From: DASVBE01 sp963770375
GTDB taxonomy: Bacteria; Actinomycetota; Actinomycetes; Streptosporangiales; Streptosporangiaceae
Length of the DNA stretch: 64,000 nt
NCBI GenBank assembly: GCA_963770375.1
Contig: CAVYPM010000029.1
Location: 270,176 to 334,175, forward strand
Reading direction: 5' to 3'
The notes under the pieces: model-generated
What the model was told of the DNA's origin: nothing
Database searches by the model: none
What the model saw: the letters and a program-made list of their open reading frames with translations, nothing else
Part shown: in pieces, positions 9,835 to 17,894 of the stretch
Layout: every line of letters starts with the position of its first letter
How positions within the stretch are numbered: the first letter of the stretch is position 1
Program-made: the position numbers and the translations under genes

Positions 9835-10919
9835 TCAGCCCGGTCTGATCTGCAGGCTCGGGGCCAGGTCCAGCAGCGGCGGGGCGTGCGCGGGGCGGAA
9901 GCCGCCGCCGAGCCAGGTGCCGGCGGTGATGGTTCCGCTGCGGAGGGCTCCGGCGGTGGCGGCGGCGGCCGTCCCGTCGTGGATGAACGTCACGGTGACG
10001 TCCGCGCTGGCCGCCGCCTCGATGCGGCCGCGCAGCCAGGCCAGCTGCCCGGCCAGGGTGCCGTAGATGCCCCGGCCGTCGTCGAGGGGGACGCCCTCGT
10101 GCACGTAGGACGCGACGCTGGCGATGACGCGGACCGGGCCCGGGCGGACCGTGATCTTAGCGGCGCGCTGGGCGGTGCGGCTGAGCGCTGCGGCGACGGC
10201 CTCGTGCACCTCCCCGGCCGACGGCGGCCGTACGGTGGCATGCCGGACGGCAGCTGGCCGGACGGCGCGGCGCGGGTCTCCAGCAGGCGCAGCCCGGTCA
10301 GGGTGGTGGCGTCCCGGTCGGCGATCGCGGTCTTGATGCTGGTGTGGCCGAGGTCGGCCACCACGGTGATCTCCTGGCTGCTGGCGGCGGACGCGTGCCG
10401 GGCGGCGCCCAGCAGCGGCGCCAGGGCCGGCTGCGGTGTGAGCGCCAGCCGGCACGGCCGGACCGCCGTCGAGGCGGCAGCCTGGGCAGCGGCCAGGATG
10501 GCCGGGCCGCACTGGCCGGCCAGCAGCCCGCCGCCCAGCCAGATACTGTCCACCTCCAGCCAGTACGCCAGGCAGGCCCGGCGGACCAGCGTCCGGCCCT
10601 GCTTCCCCGGCGTGGCCGGGTCGCGGAGCGTGGCGATCAGCGCGCCCAGGCGGCGGCCGAACTCCGCCAGCGTGGCGGCCGCGGCCCGGCCCGCATGGGT
10701 TGCCGGGTCCGCGACCGCGGACGCGAGCCCGTCGGCCAGCCGGTCCGCCGGCAGCCCGGCCAGGCCGTGCCCGGCGGCCAGCGCTAACAGCGCGTCGCGC
10801 GAGCACGTCAGCCCGGCCCGCAGACCCGCCACGCCCGGTCCCCCGGCCGCGCCGATGACCACCTGGTTCAGGGACGCGTCCGCGGTCAGGTTCAGCGGGT
10901 CAAACCCGGCGCCTCCCAT
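9835..10919 (-). pseudogene. ASKHA-fold (ROK-like) protein with permuted motif order and one frameshift
   Basis: About 360 residues over two frames, joined near 10240. From the N-terminus the order is: a helical stretch (RAAAATLAEFGRRLGALIATL), IWLGGGLLAG, PLLGAARHA, then VVADLGHTSIKTAIAD, then FIHDGTAAAATAG and GTWLGGGF at the end. In sugar kinases of the ROK/hexokinase fold, DxGxT comes first, the NDANAA-like Asp loop and GTGxGGG follow, and GGG...GAA is last. Here the C-terminal half precedes the N-terminal half. The Asp of HDGTAAA would be the catalytic base. The substrate is unknown. The start ATG 10919 follows GGGCGG. Confidence 0.5.
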
Positions 10920-11004
10920 GCCGCCCAGTCTGCCGCAGGCCAGGCCAGGCCCGGCTAGGTCAGCTCAGGCCAGGCCGGCCCAGCCGGCGCGAGCCGCCCT
11001 CCGG

Positions 11005-11490
11005 TCAGCTTGTGAAGCTGGCCAGCAGGCCGGCCTGGTAGGAGCCGCCCTTCTGGCGCACGATCACGCCCATCCGGTTGGCCGCGTTGATCAGGGCGAC
11101 CAGGCAGACCAGCGCGGCGGCCTGGTCCTCGTCGTAGTGCTTGCGCACCTGGGCCCAGGTCTCGTCGGACACGCCGTGGCTGGCGTCGGCCAGCCGGGTG
11201 CCCTCCTCGCACAGCGCCAGCGCGGCCTGCTCGGCCTCGGTGAACACCTCGGCCTCGCGCCAGGCCGCGACCAGGCTGAGCCGCACCGCCGTCTCCCCCG
11301 CCGCCGCGGCCTCCTTGGTGTGCAGGTCGGTGCACCAGCCGCAGCCGTTGATCTGGCTGGCGCGCAGCCCCACCAGCTCCTGGACGGACCTGGGCAGCGG
11401 CGACTGCGCGATCACCAGGCTCGCGGCGGCGAACCGCTTGGCGAACCGGGCACCGAGCTCGTTCTCCATCAGGTTGAGCCGGGTTTCCAT
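11005..11490 (-). CDS. Carboxymuconolactone decarboxylase / AhpD-like protein (ECF41 partner)
   Basis: A 161-residue CMD-domain protein with the redox motif NGCGWCTDLH (CxxC plus His) near residue 50, which in AhpD-type proteins is the thiol active site. It starts at ATG 11490 after GTGAGGAC. It diverges from the ECF41 sigma factor gene at 11616. CMD genes are the classic neighbours and targets of ECF41 sigma factors, and a matching promoter is visible in front of it. It probably acts as a small peroxidase/disulfide-type enzyme; the substrate is not known. Confidence 0.88.
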   Translation of the reverse strand: METRLNLMENELGARFAKRFAAASLVIAQSPLPRSVQELVGLRASQINGCGWCTDLHTKEAAAAGETAVRLSLVAAWREAEVFTEAEQAALALCEEGTRLADASHGVSDETWAQVRKHYDEDQAAALVCLVALINAANRMGVIVRQKGGSYQAGLLASFTS

Positions 11491-11541
11491 GGTTTCGTCC
11501 TCACTTCCGTGTTGCGGTCCCGGTGGACCGGTCGCACATCA

Positions 11542-11568
11542 GATGCCGCCCGCCCGGTTCCTGTGACA
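11542..11568 (-). promoter_or_regulatory. ECF41-type promoter of the CMD gene
   Basis: On the minus strand TGTCACA (11568-11562) is followed after 16 bp by CATC (11545-11542), close to the ECF41 consensus TGTCACA / CGTC. It lies 52 bp before the CMD start, leaving room for a leader with a ribosome site. Confidence 0.6.
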
Positions 11569-11580
11569 CCGCCGTCCCGG

Positions 11581-11607
11581 TGTCACAAAACGGCGCGGCC
11601 CGCTGTC
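11581..11607 (+). promoter_or_regulatory. ECF41-type autoregulatory promoter of the sigma factor
   Basis: TGTCACA (11581-11587) is followed after 16 bp by TGTC (11604-11607). Transcription would begin at or next to ATG 11616, so the mRNA is probably leaderless. It is the mirror partner of the minus-strand element 12 bp away. Confidence 0.55.
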
Positions 11608-11615
11608 TGGTGGGT

Positions 11616-12509
11616 ATGCCGACCAGCGTGAAAGATCCCGCCACCGAGGCCTTCCTCACCCACCGGAACCTGCTGTTCACCGTCGCCTACGAGATGCTCG
11701 GCTCGGCCGCCGACGCGGAGGACGTGCTCCAGGAGACGTGGCTGCGGTGGGCGGGCGTCGACCTCGGCACGGTCCGCGACCAGCGCGCCTACCTGGTCCG
11801 GATCACCACCCGCCAGGCGCTGAACCGGCTGCGCACGCTCGGCCGCCGCAAGGAGTCCTACGTCGGCCCCTGGCTGCCCGAGCCGCTGCTGACCGCGCCC
11901 GACGTGGCCGAGGACGTCGAGCTCGCGGACAGCGTCTCGATGGCGATGCTGCTGGTGATGGAGACCCTCACGCCGGCCGAGCGGGCGGTGTTCGTGCTGC
12001 ACGACGTGTTCGACTTCGGCTACGACGAGATCGCCGAGTCCGTCGGCAAGACCCCGGCCGCGGTCCGCCAGATCGCGCACCGGGCCCGGTCTCACGTCGC
12101 CGCGCGCCGGCCGCGCGGGCCGGTGTCGCCGGCCGAGACCCGCAAGGCGCTCGAGGCGTTCCTGCGCGCCGCCCAGACCGGCGAGCTCCAGGACCTGCTC
12201 GCCATCCTGGCGCCGGACGTGGTCTTCCTCGGCGACGGCGGCGGGATCGTGCAGGCCTTCAGGACGCCGGTGACGGGAAAGAGCAAGGTGTCCCGGCTGA
12301 TCGAGATCGGGCTGACCCGGATCCCCGCCTCCGCCACGCTGGAGCCGGCCCAGGTCAACGGCTACCCGGCGCTGATCCTCCGCCGCGACGGGGAGATCGA
12401 CACGGTCATCGCGCTGCGCCTCGACGACGGCCTGGTCACCGGGCTGTACGCGGTGCGCAACCCGGAGAAGCTGTCGCGCATGGAGCAGGAAACCGCGCTG
12501 CACCGCTGA
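11616..12509 (+). CDS. ECF41-family (SigJ-like) sigma factor with SnoaL-like C-terminal domain
   Basis: 297 residues. Sigma region 2 is at about residues 10-75 (NLLFTVAYEMLGSAADAEDV) and region 4 at about 110-160 (LTPAERAVFVLHDVFDFGYD). A SnoaL-like domain follows, containing the DGGG loop (LGDGGGIVQAF) and a terminal NPEKLSRM motif, the two ECF41 signature patches. The C-terminal domain tunes activity in place of a separate anti-sigma factor. ATG 11616 matches the start of sigma 2. The divergent CMD gene and its own promoter carry matching ECF41 boxes, so it probably controls just this pair. Confidence 0.9.
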   Translation: MPTSVKDPATEAFLTHRNLLFTVAYEMLGSAADAEDVLQETWLRWAGVDLGTVRDQRAYLVRITTRQALNRLRTLGRRKESYVGPWLPEPLLTAPDVAEDVELADSVSMAMLLVMETLTPAERAVFVLHDVFDFGYDEIAESVGKTPAAVRQIAHRARSHVAARRPRGPVSPAETRKALEAFLRAAQTGELQDLLAILAPDVVFLGDGGGIVQAFRTPVTGKSKVSRLIEIGLTRIPASATLEPAQVNGYPALILRRDGEIDTVIALRLDDGLVTGLYAVRNPEKLSRMEQETALHR

Positions 12510-12531
12510 GCCCGCAGCGCGCCCGGCCGCG

Positions 12532-13239
12532 CTACCAGGGCAGCGGGCCGTCGGCGTCGAAGTAGCCGCCGGTGGGTCCGTCCGGGCCCACCTGCGCCAT
12601 GCGCACGATGATCCCGGCGCCCTGCTCGACGGTCTGGTGGCCGGTGTTCGCGTTCAGGTCGGTCTTGGTGAAACCGGGCTCCACCGCGTTGATCCGCATC
12701 TGCGGGAACGCCTTCGCGTACTGCACGGTGATCATGTTGACCGCGGCCTTCGACGCCGGGTAGGCCACGCCCGGGTAGGCGTACGCCCGCGTGCCCGGGG
12801 TCGCGAGCCGGGTGAGCGAGGCCAGCCCGCTGCTGACGTTGACCACGACCGGGGCGGCCGAGCGCTGCAGCAGCGGCAGGAACGCGTGCAGGACCCGCAC
12901 CATGCCGAACACGTTCGTCTCGAACGTCCGCCGCATCATCCCGGCGGTCACCCCGGCGGCGCCGGTGACGCCGCCCGCGCCCATCTCCTCCTGGATGCCG
13001 GCGTTGTTGACCAGCACGTCCAGCCCGCCCTGGGCCTCGATCGCGGCCACCGCGGCCGCCACCGACGCGTCCTTGGTGACGTCCAGCTGAACCGCCCGCG
13101 CGCCCAGCTCCGCCGCGGCCCGCCGCCCGCGCTCTGCGTCCCGGCTGCCGGCGTACACCGTGTGGCCCGCGGCCACCAGCCGCCGGGCCGTCTCGAAGCC
13201 AAGCCCCTTGTTCGCCCCCGTGATCAGGATTGCCGTCAT
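12532..13239 (-). CDS. SDR family oxidoreductase
   Basis: A 235-residue protein with TGANKGLG near the start, NNAGIQ, a Ser in VNVSSGLAS and YPASK (YxxxK). This is the carbonyl-reductase-like SDR group that often acts on aldehydes or ketones. The Rossmann motif fixes ATG 13239 as the start; an open frame further upstream is antisense to the MerR gene. It diverges from merR (start at 13264) with only 24 bp between, so the regulator probably controls it. It converges with the ECF41 gene. Confidence 0.9.
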   Translation of the reverse strand: MTAILITGANKGLGFETARRLVAAGHTVYAGSRDAERGRRAAAELGARAVQLDVTKDASVAAAVAAIEAQGGLDVLVNNAGIQEEMGAGGVTGAAGVTAGMMRRTFETNVFGMVRVLHAFLPLLQRSAAPVVVNVSSGLASLTRLATPGTRAYAYPGVAYPASKAAVNMITVQYAKAFPQMRINAVEPGFTKTDLNANTGHQTVEQGAGIIVRMAQVGPDGPTGGYFDADGPLPW

Positions 13240-13246
13240 AGCCCCG

Positions 13247-13265
13247 ACGCTAGAATTTAGAGCGT
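13247..13265. promoter_or_regulatory. Palindromic operator between the SDR and MerR genes
   Basis: ACGCTAGAATTTAGAGCGT is an imperfect palindrome filling the gap. It contains TAGAAT (13251-13256), a -10 for merR seven bases before its GTG, and on the other strand TAAATT, a possible -10 for the SDR. Confidence 0.5.
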
Positions 13266-13794
13266 GCTCGAAGTCAAACCACCGCCCGTCCCCCCTCGCG
13301 GCGTGAGCATCGCCGAGGCCGCGAGACGTACCGGCGTCAGCGTGCACACCCTGCGCTACTACGAGCGGGCCGGCCTGGTCGTCACCCCGGTCGACCGCAC
13401 CGCCAGCGGCCAGCGCCGCTACCAGCAGCTCGACCTGGACTGGATCAACGTCTGCACCCGGCTGCGGGCCACCGGCATGCCGATCAGGACCATCCGGCGC
13501 TACGCCGAGCTCGTCTCCGACGGCCACGGCAACGAGAAGGACCGTCTCGCCCTCCTCGAGTCCCACCGCGTCGAGGTCGTCGCCCGGCTCGCCGAACTCC
13601 AGGAGAACCTCGAGCTCCTCGACCACAAGATCGGCGTCTACCGCGGCCGGATCGCCGCGGGCGAAGCCGACCATCCCTGGGCGCCGAGCCGCCAGGGAGG
13701 TATCACCGCCGCTGATATCTCCTCGTTATCCGCTGGGCTTCCAGGAGGTGACAGTGGCGCACGTTCTCAGGAACGTGACGCTCCGGCCGGGTGA
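13264..13794 (+). CDS. MerR family transcriptional regulator
   Basis: A 176-residue regulator. The winged HTH starts at about residue 13 (GVSIAEAARRTGVSVHTLRY) with YERAGL and a GQRRY wing; a coiled-coil dimerisation helix follows (about 85-125). It is closest to the group whose targets are redox enzymes; no cysteine sensor is evident. The GTG at 13264 is seven bases after a -10-like TAGAAT, so the transcript may be leaderless; GTG 13303 (GVSIAE) is an alternative. The last residues overlap the start of the next small frame. Confidence 0.85.
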   Translation: MLEVKPPPVPPRGVSIAEAARRTGVSVHTLRYYERAGLVVTPVDRTASGQRRYQQLDLDWINVCTRLRATGMPIRTIRRYAELVSDGHGNEKDRLALLESHRVEVVARLAELQENLELLDHKIGVYRGRIAAGEADHPWAPSRQGGITAADISSLSAGLPGGDSGARSQERDAPAG

Positions 13795-13998
13795 TTCGAT
13801 TTATATCGGGATCCCGGTGCGCACCGGGCCCTGCGGGGAGAGATCCGGCTGGACCAGCAGGACAGCTTCCTGGTCAGGGAACGGTTCCTCTCCTTCACCC
13901 ACACCGTGTCCCTGCCGTTCACCCCGGACGGGGGCCACCTGATCCTGCACGCCCTCAGTCATCCGGGCGGGACGGACGCGTTCTGCGTCAGCCAGTAA
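13754..13998 (+). pseudogene. Small protein gene of unknown family, one frameshift
   Basis: A strong ribosome site (AGGAGG, 5 nt spacing) precedes GTG 13754, which reads VAHVLRNVTLRPGDSIYIGI. After about 25 codons (near 13835) the sense-like sequence moves to another frame, reading EIRLDQQDSFLVRERFLSFT and HLILHALSHPGGTDAFCVSQ up to TAA 13998. Combined it is about 80 residues. The family is not recognised. It follows merR in the same direction with a small overlap and may be its co-transcribed partner. Confidence 0.45.
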
Positions 13999-14097
13999 CC
14001 AGTCAGGCCAGGCCCGGGGCGGCCGCCGCGAAACCCCCGCGCGTATCCACTCGCGTGTGCGCGATGATGCCAGTGTGATCAGCGTGGATCAGACGGA

Positions 14098-15382
14098 GTG
14101 AGCCGGGTCGCCGAGCTCATTGCGCCGTCGCGGCTGGGCCGCAGCTTCCGCTGGCTGCTGGCCTCGACGTGGGTGACGAACCTCGGCGACGGGATCACGC
14201 TGGCCGCCGGGCCGCTGCTGGTCGCGTCGCAGAGCCGCAACCCGCTGGCCGTGGCGTCGGCCGCGTTCCTGCAGCGGCTGCCGTGGCTGATGTTCGGCCT
14301 GTACGCCGGGGTGGTCGCCGACCGGCGCAACCGGCGCGCGATCATCGTGGTCACCGGACTGGCCCGGGTAGGCATCCTCGTGCTGCTGACCGCGTCGATC
14401 GTGACCCACATGGTCGGCATCGCGGTGGTGCTGGCGGCCCTGTTCCTGTTCGGGGTGTGCGAGACCTTCGGCGAGACCACGACCACCACCCTGCTGCCGA
14501 TGCTGGTGGACAAGCCGGACCTCGGCATCGCGAACTCACGGGCCTTCGCGGGCATCGTCGTGTGGAACCAGATGGCCGGCCCGCCGGTGGGAGCCGCCCT
14601 GTTCGCGGTCGGGATGGCGCTGCCGTTCGTCACCGAGACCGTGTGCGTGCTGGCCGGGGTGCTGCTGCTCATCCGGGTCCGGCTGCCCGCGCACGGCATC
14701 CGCGGGGAGCACGGCCGGGTACGCGACGACATCCGCGAGGGCTGGCGCTGGCTGTGGGCACACGCCGCGGTGCGGACGCTGGCGATCACGATCTTCACCT
14801 TCAACGTGACGTTCGGCGCCGCGTGGTCGGTGCTCGTCCTTTACGCCCGCGACCGGCTCGGCATGGGCGAGCTCGGATTCGGTCTCATAACCACGGCGAT
14901 GGCGGTCGGGGGCTTGATCGGGATCTATGGGTTACGGCTGGCTGGAGCGGAACGTGCGCCTCGGCGTCATCATGCGCGGGGGGCTGATCATCGAGACCCT
15001 CACCCACCTGGCCCTGGCCCTGACCCGCTGGGCCTGGTTCGCGCTGATCGTCTTCACGATCTTCGGCGCCCATGCCTTCGTCTGGGGCACGGTCTCCACC
15101 ACCGTGCGGCAGCGGGCGGTGCCGGAGAACTTCCAGGGCCGGGTCGGCAGCGTCTATCTCACAGGCATGATCGGCGGTCTCGTGATCGGCGCGGCCCTGG
15201 GCGGTGTGGTGGCCTCCGTCTGGGGGATCACCGCGCCGTTCTGGTTCGCCTTCGCCGGGTCGGCCCTCATCCTCGTGCTGATCTGGCGGTCCCTGCTGCA
15301 GATCGCCCACGCCGACGAGCAGGCCCGCGGCCAGCCCGCCGCCGTGCTCACTCCGGGCGCGGGTTCCAGCGAAACCGCCTGA
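14098..15382 (+). pseudogene. MFS transporter (MFS_3/enterobactin-exporter-like) with one frameshift
   Basis: The first frame, from GTG 14098, gives about 275 residues with the first eight or so membrane helices and the loop-2/3 motif GLYAGVVADRRNRR typical of MFS proteins. Near 14930 the sense moves to a second frame that supplies the remaining helices (RLGVIMRGGLIIETLTHLAL, ALIVFTIFGAHAFVWGTVS). Total length is about 428 residues. Sequence on both sides is fully helix-like, so the lesion is one base. Members export small molecules by proton antiport. Its 3' end overlaps the convergent ABC permease gene by 35 bp. Confidence 0.8.
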
Positions 15383-16136
15383 CCCCCACCACGGCGCCGA
15401 CGACCCCCCACCCGGCCAGCACGGCAAGGTGCGTCCAGGCCAGACCGGGCCCGGTGAGGGCGCCGAGCAGCGCCTGGTTGAACGGCCGGATCGGCAGCAC
15501 CCCGGAGACCGAGTTCAGCACCGCCGAGTGAATCGGCAGGTACGTCCCGGACAGGAAGAGCAGCGGGAACAGCACGAGCTGCACGACCGCCGGCGCCGCT
15601 TCCGCGTTGCGGACCAGGGAGGCGACGGCCACGCCGAGCCCGCAGAAGCAGGCGGCGCCGACCGCCAGCGTGACCGCCAGGGCCAGCCAGTGGGCCGGCC
15701 GCGGTGCGCCGAACAGCGCGCCGATGCCGATGATCAGCGCCACGTCGGTGACCGCGACCACCAGGCAGTGCGCCAGCAGGCCGAGGAAGTACAGGCTCGC
15801 CGGGAGCGGCGTCGCCCGGACCCGCTTGAGGATGCCGTCCTGGCGGCGCATGGCGAGCACCACCGCGAGCTGGCCGTAGCACGTACCGATCACCGACAGC
15901 GCCGCGATCGTTGGCATGTAGTACGCAACCGGGGTCCGCCCGTAGAAGTACGAGCTGGCCGTTCCGCCGCGCATCAGCAGCCCGAGAACGGTCATGAACA
16001 CGACCGGGAAGGCGAACGTGAACACGGCGTTCTGCGTGTTGCGCCAGAACGACAGCTGCTCGTAGCGGATCTGGTGCCACAGCAGCCTCACGGCGGGTGT
16101 GCGGGGACGCAGAGACGGCAATGTCGCGGTGCTCAT
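15348..16136 (-). CDS. ABC-2 type transporter permease (drug exporter)
   Basis: A 262-residue membrane protein with six predicted helices. It has the ABC-2 fold of DrrB/daunorubicin-type exporters (FTFAFPVVFMTVLGLLMRG, VQLVLFPLLFLSGTYLPI). The start overlaps the stop of the ATPase gene by 4 bp (ATGA type), so the two are translationally coupled and form one exporter. The nearby NarL-type sensor/regulator pair on the other strand is a likely controller of this pump. The substrate is not predictable. Confidence 0.88.
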   Translation of the reverse strand: MSTATLPSLRPRTPAVRLLWHQIRYEQLSFWRNTQNAVFTFAFPVVFMTVLGLLMRGGTASSYFYGRTPVAYYMPTIAALSVIGTCYGQLAVVLAMRRQDGILKRVRATPLPASLYFLGLLAHCLVVAVTDVALIIGIGALFGAPRPAHWLALAVTLAVGAACFCGLGVAVASLVRNAEAAPAVVQLVLFPLLFLSGTYLPIHSAVLNSVSGVLPIRPFNQALLGALTGPGLAWTHLAVLAGWGVVGAVVGVRRFRWNPRPE

Positions 16137-17059
16137 CGGGTGCTCCCTTCCTGGCCGGCCGCCCGGTCCGGGGCGGTCAGCCGCAGGTAGATGTCCTCCA
16201 GGCTGGGGCGCTCGACGGTGAGCTGGCGGAGCACCGTGCCCCGCCCGAGCGCCCAGCCGGTCAGCTGGTGCAGCACGGCGGTCGGCTCCGCCGCGTCGAC
16301 CGTGACCAGCCCGTCGTCTGCGCCGGGCTGGACGGTCACGCCTGCCGGCAGATCGGCGGCCGTGCAGCCGTCGGGCAGCGCGAACGAGATCCTGGTCAGG
16401 GCGGTGTCGCGGCCGCCGATCCGGGACGGCGGGCCCTCGGCCACGATCCGGCCGCTGGCCATGACCGCGACCCGGTCGGCGAGCTCCTGCGCCTCCTCCA
16501 TGTAGTGGGTGGTGAGCAGGATCGTGGTCCCGGCGTCGCGGAGCGCCCGGATCGTGGCCCAGGCCTCCTGCCGGGCGGCGGGGTCGAACCCGGTGGTCGG
16601 CTCGTCGAGGAACAGCAGCCGCGGCCGGCCGACGACCCCGAGCGCCAGGTCGAGCCGGCGCTTCTGGCCGCCGGACAGCTTCCTGACCGTGCGCCGCTCG
16701 AGGCCGGCCAGCCCGGCCAGGCCGATGACCTCGTCCACGTCCCGCGGCCGCGGGTAGTAGCCCGCGTTGCGGGCGATGGTCTCCCGGACCGTGAGGTACG
16801 GCTCGACCGCGATGTCCTGGAGCACCACGCCGATCTGCTCGCGGAACTCGCGGCCGCGGGCCCGGTCGGCGGGGTCGATGCCGAGCACCGCGACCCGGCC
16901 CGCGTCTGCGGTACGGAAGCCCTCGAGGATCTCCAGCGTGGTGGTCTTGCCCGCGCCGTTGGGGCCGAGCAGGGCGAAGATCTCGCCCGGCTGGACGTTG
17001 ACGCTCACCTCGCGGACGGCCTGCACCTGGCCGTAGCTCTTGCGCAGGCCGTCGGCCAC
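16133..17059 (-). CDS. ABC transporter ATP-binding protein (DrrA-like)
   Basis: 308 residues. Walker A is GPNGAGKTT near residue 32, the signature is LSGGQKRR, Walker B is LLFLDEPTTGFDP and the switch His is in LLTTHYMEEA. The C-terminal domain (about 215-300) is of the drug-exporter type. The GTG at 17059 puts the first residues right at the family's usual opening strand; no ATG is available nearby and the ribosome site is poor. It is the energy subunit for the permease encoded immediately downstream. Confidence 0.9.
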   Translation of the reverse strand: MADGLRKSYGQVQAVREVSVNVQPGEIFALLGPNGAGKTTTLEILEGFRTADAGRVAVLGIDPADRARGREFREQIGVVLQDIAVEPYLTVRETIARNAGYYPRPRDVDEVIGLAGLAGLERRTVRKLSGGQKRRLDLALGVVGRPRLLFLDEPTTGFDPAARQEAWATIRALRDAGTTILLTTHYMEEAQELADRVAVMASGRIVAEGPPSRIGGRDTALTRISFALPDGCTAADLPAGVTVQPGADDGLVTVDAAEPTAVLHQLTGWALGRGTVLRQLTVERPSLEDIYLRLTAPDRAAGQEGSTR

Positions 17060-17177
17060 CAGGGCGGGCGGCGGGCCGGCCGGCGTGATCCGGGCCGGCG
17101 TGGCCGGGGCTGGCCCCGCCTGGCCCGGCCGGGCGGCGCCAGATTGGGCTACGCGGCCGGTCCTGAGGCCTGGATGG

Positions 17178-17735
17178 TCAGTTCGCGACGCACCGGACCT
17201 CCACGATCATGTCGAGCTGACGGGCGGCCAGGCCGCGGTAAGCGGTCACGCCGAAGGCCGTACGGTCCACGCGGACCGTGCCGCGGGCGGTGAATCCGCC
17301 GGGCGCGGCGCCGGTCAGCTCGGCCGCGATGGCGGCCGGCCGGGTGACGCCGCGGACGGTCAGCTGGCCGGTCAGGCCCGTGCTATCCGGCCCGGTGCCG
17401 TCCAGCCGCTGCGCCTCGAAGATGATCACCGGGTGATGGTCCGTGTCGAGCAGCCGGGCGGAGCGGACGCTCGCGTCGCGCTGCGGGTTGCCGGTGCGGA
17501 AGCTCGCCGCGTCGATCTCGGCGTAGCAGCGCGCCTCGCCGGGCTCGCCGGTGACCTCGACGGCCCCGCCCCGGATCGCGAACGTGCCGCGTACCCGGCC
17601 GAGGCCGAACATGTGCCGGGTCCGGAACGTGACCGCGGACGAGGCCGGGTCGATCACGTACCGGCCGGGCCGGATCTCACTGAGCTGCTGCTGGGGTGTC
17701 TGTGTGGGGTGCGATGTGGTCTGCATGCCGTCCAT
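17178..17735 (-). CDS. YceI-like lipocalin-fold protein
   Basis: About 185 residues with the YceI pattern: YVIDPASSAVTFRTRHMFGL near the start, then RGGAVEVTG, IDAASFRTGNPQRD and ending in ARQLDMIVEVRCVAN. The fold is a lipocalin-like barrel that binds isoprenoid-type lipids. No signal peptide is seen with the ATG at 17735 (a second ATG is 9 nt further on), so it is probably cytoplasmic. It is upstream of and co-oriented with the ABC exporter, 118 bp away, and diverges from the sensor kinase gene. Confidence 0.85.
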   Translation of the reverse strand: MDGMQTTSHPTQTPQQQLSEIRPGRYVIDPASSAVTFRTRHMFGLGRVRGTFAIRGGAVEVTGEPGEARCYAEIDAASFRTGNPQRDASVRSARLLDTDHHPVIIFEAQRLDGTGPDSTGLTGQLTVRGVTRPAAIAAELTGAAPGGFTARGTVRVDRTAFGVTAYRGLAARQLDMIVEVRCVAN

Positions 17736-17894
17736 TTCACGGCCCGCGGCCCCTTCCCCGGCAGGCCCGCCGGTCGGGTCCTGGCCCGGCGAACGGCGGG
17801 TCCTGGCGCCCGGCATACGACTTTCGTAGGGTCCTGACCACCGGAAGGTTCCGCCGCCCGCCGCTCCGGGCCGAAGCTGTCATAACGTGACCTC

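Noticed and set aside
9040..11631. Very long plus-strand frames opposite the GSDH and ASKHA genes
   Set aside because: They are GC-rich shadow frames with Arg/Pro/Gly-rich composition and no recognisable domain. The opposite strand carries the real genes.
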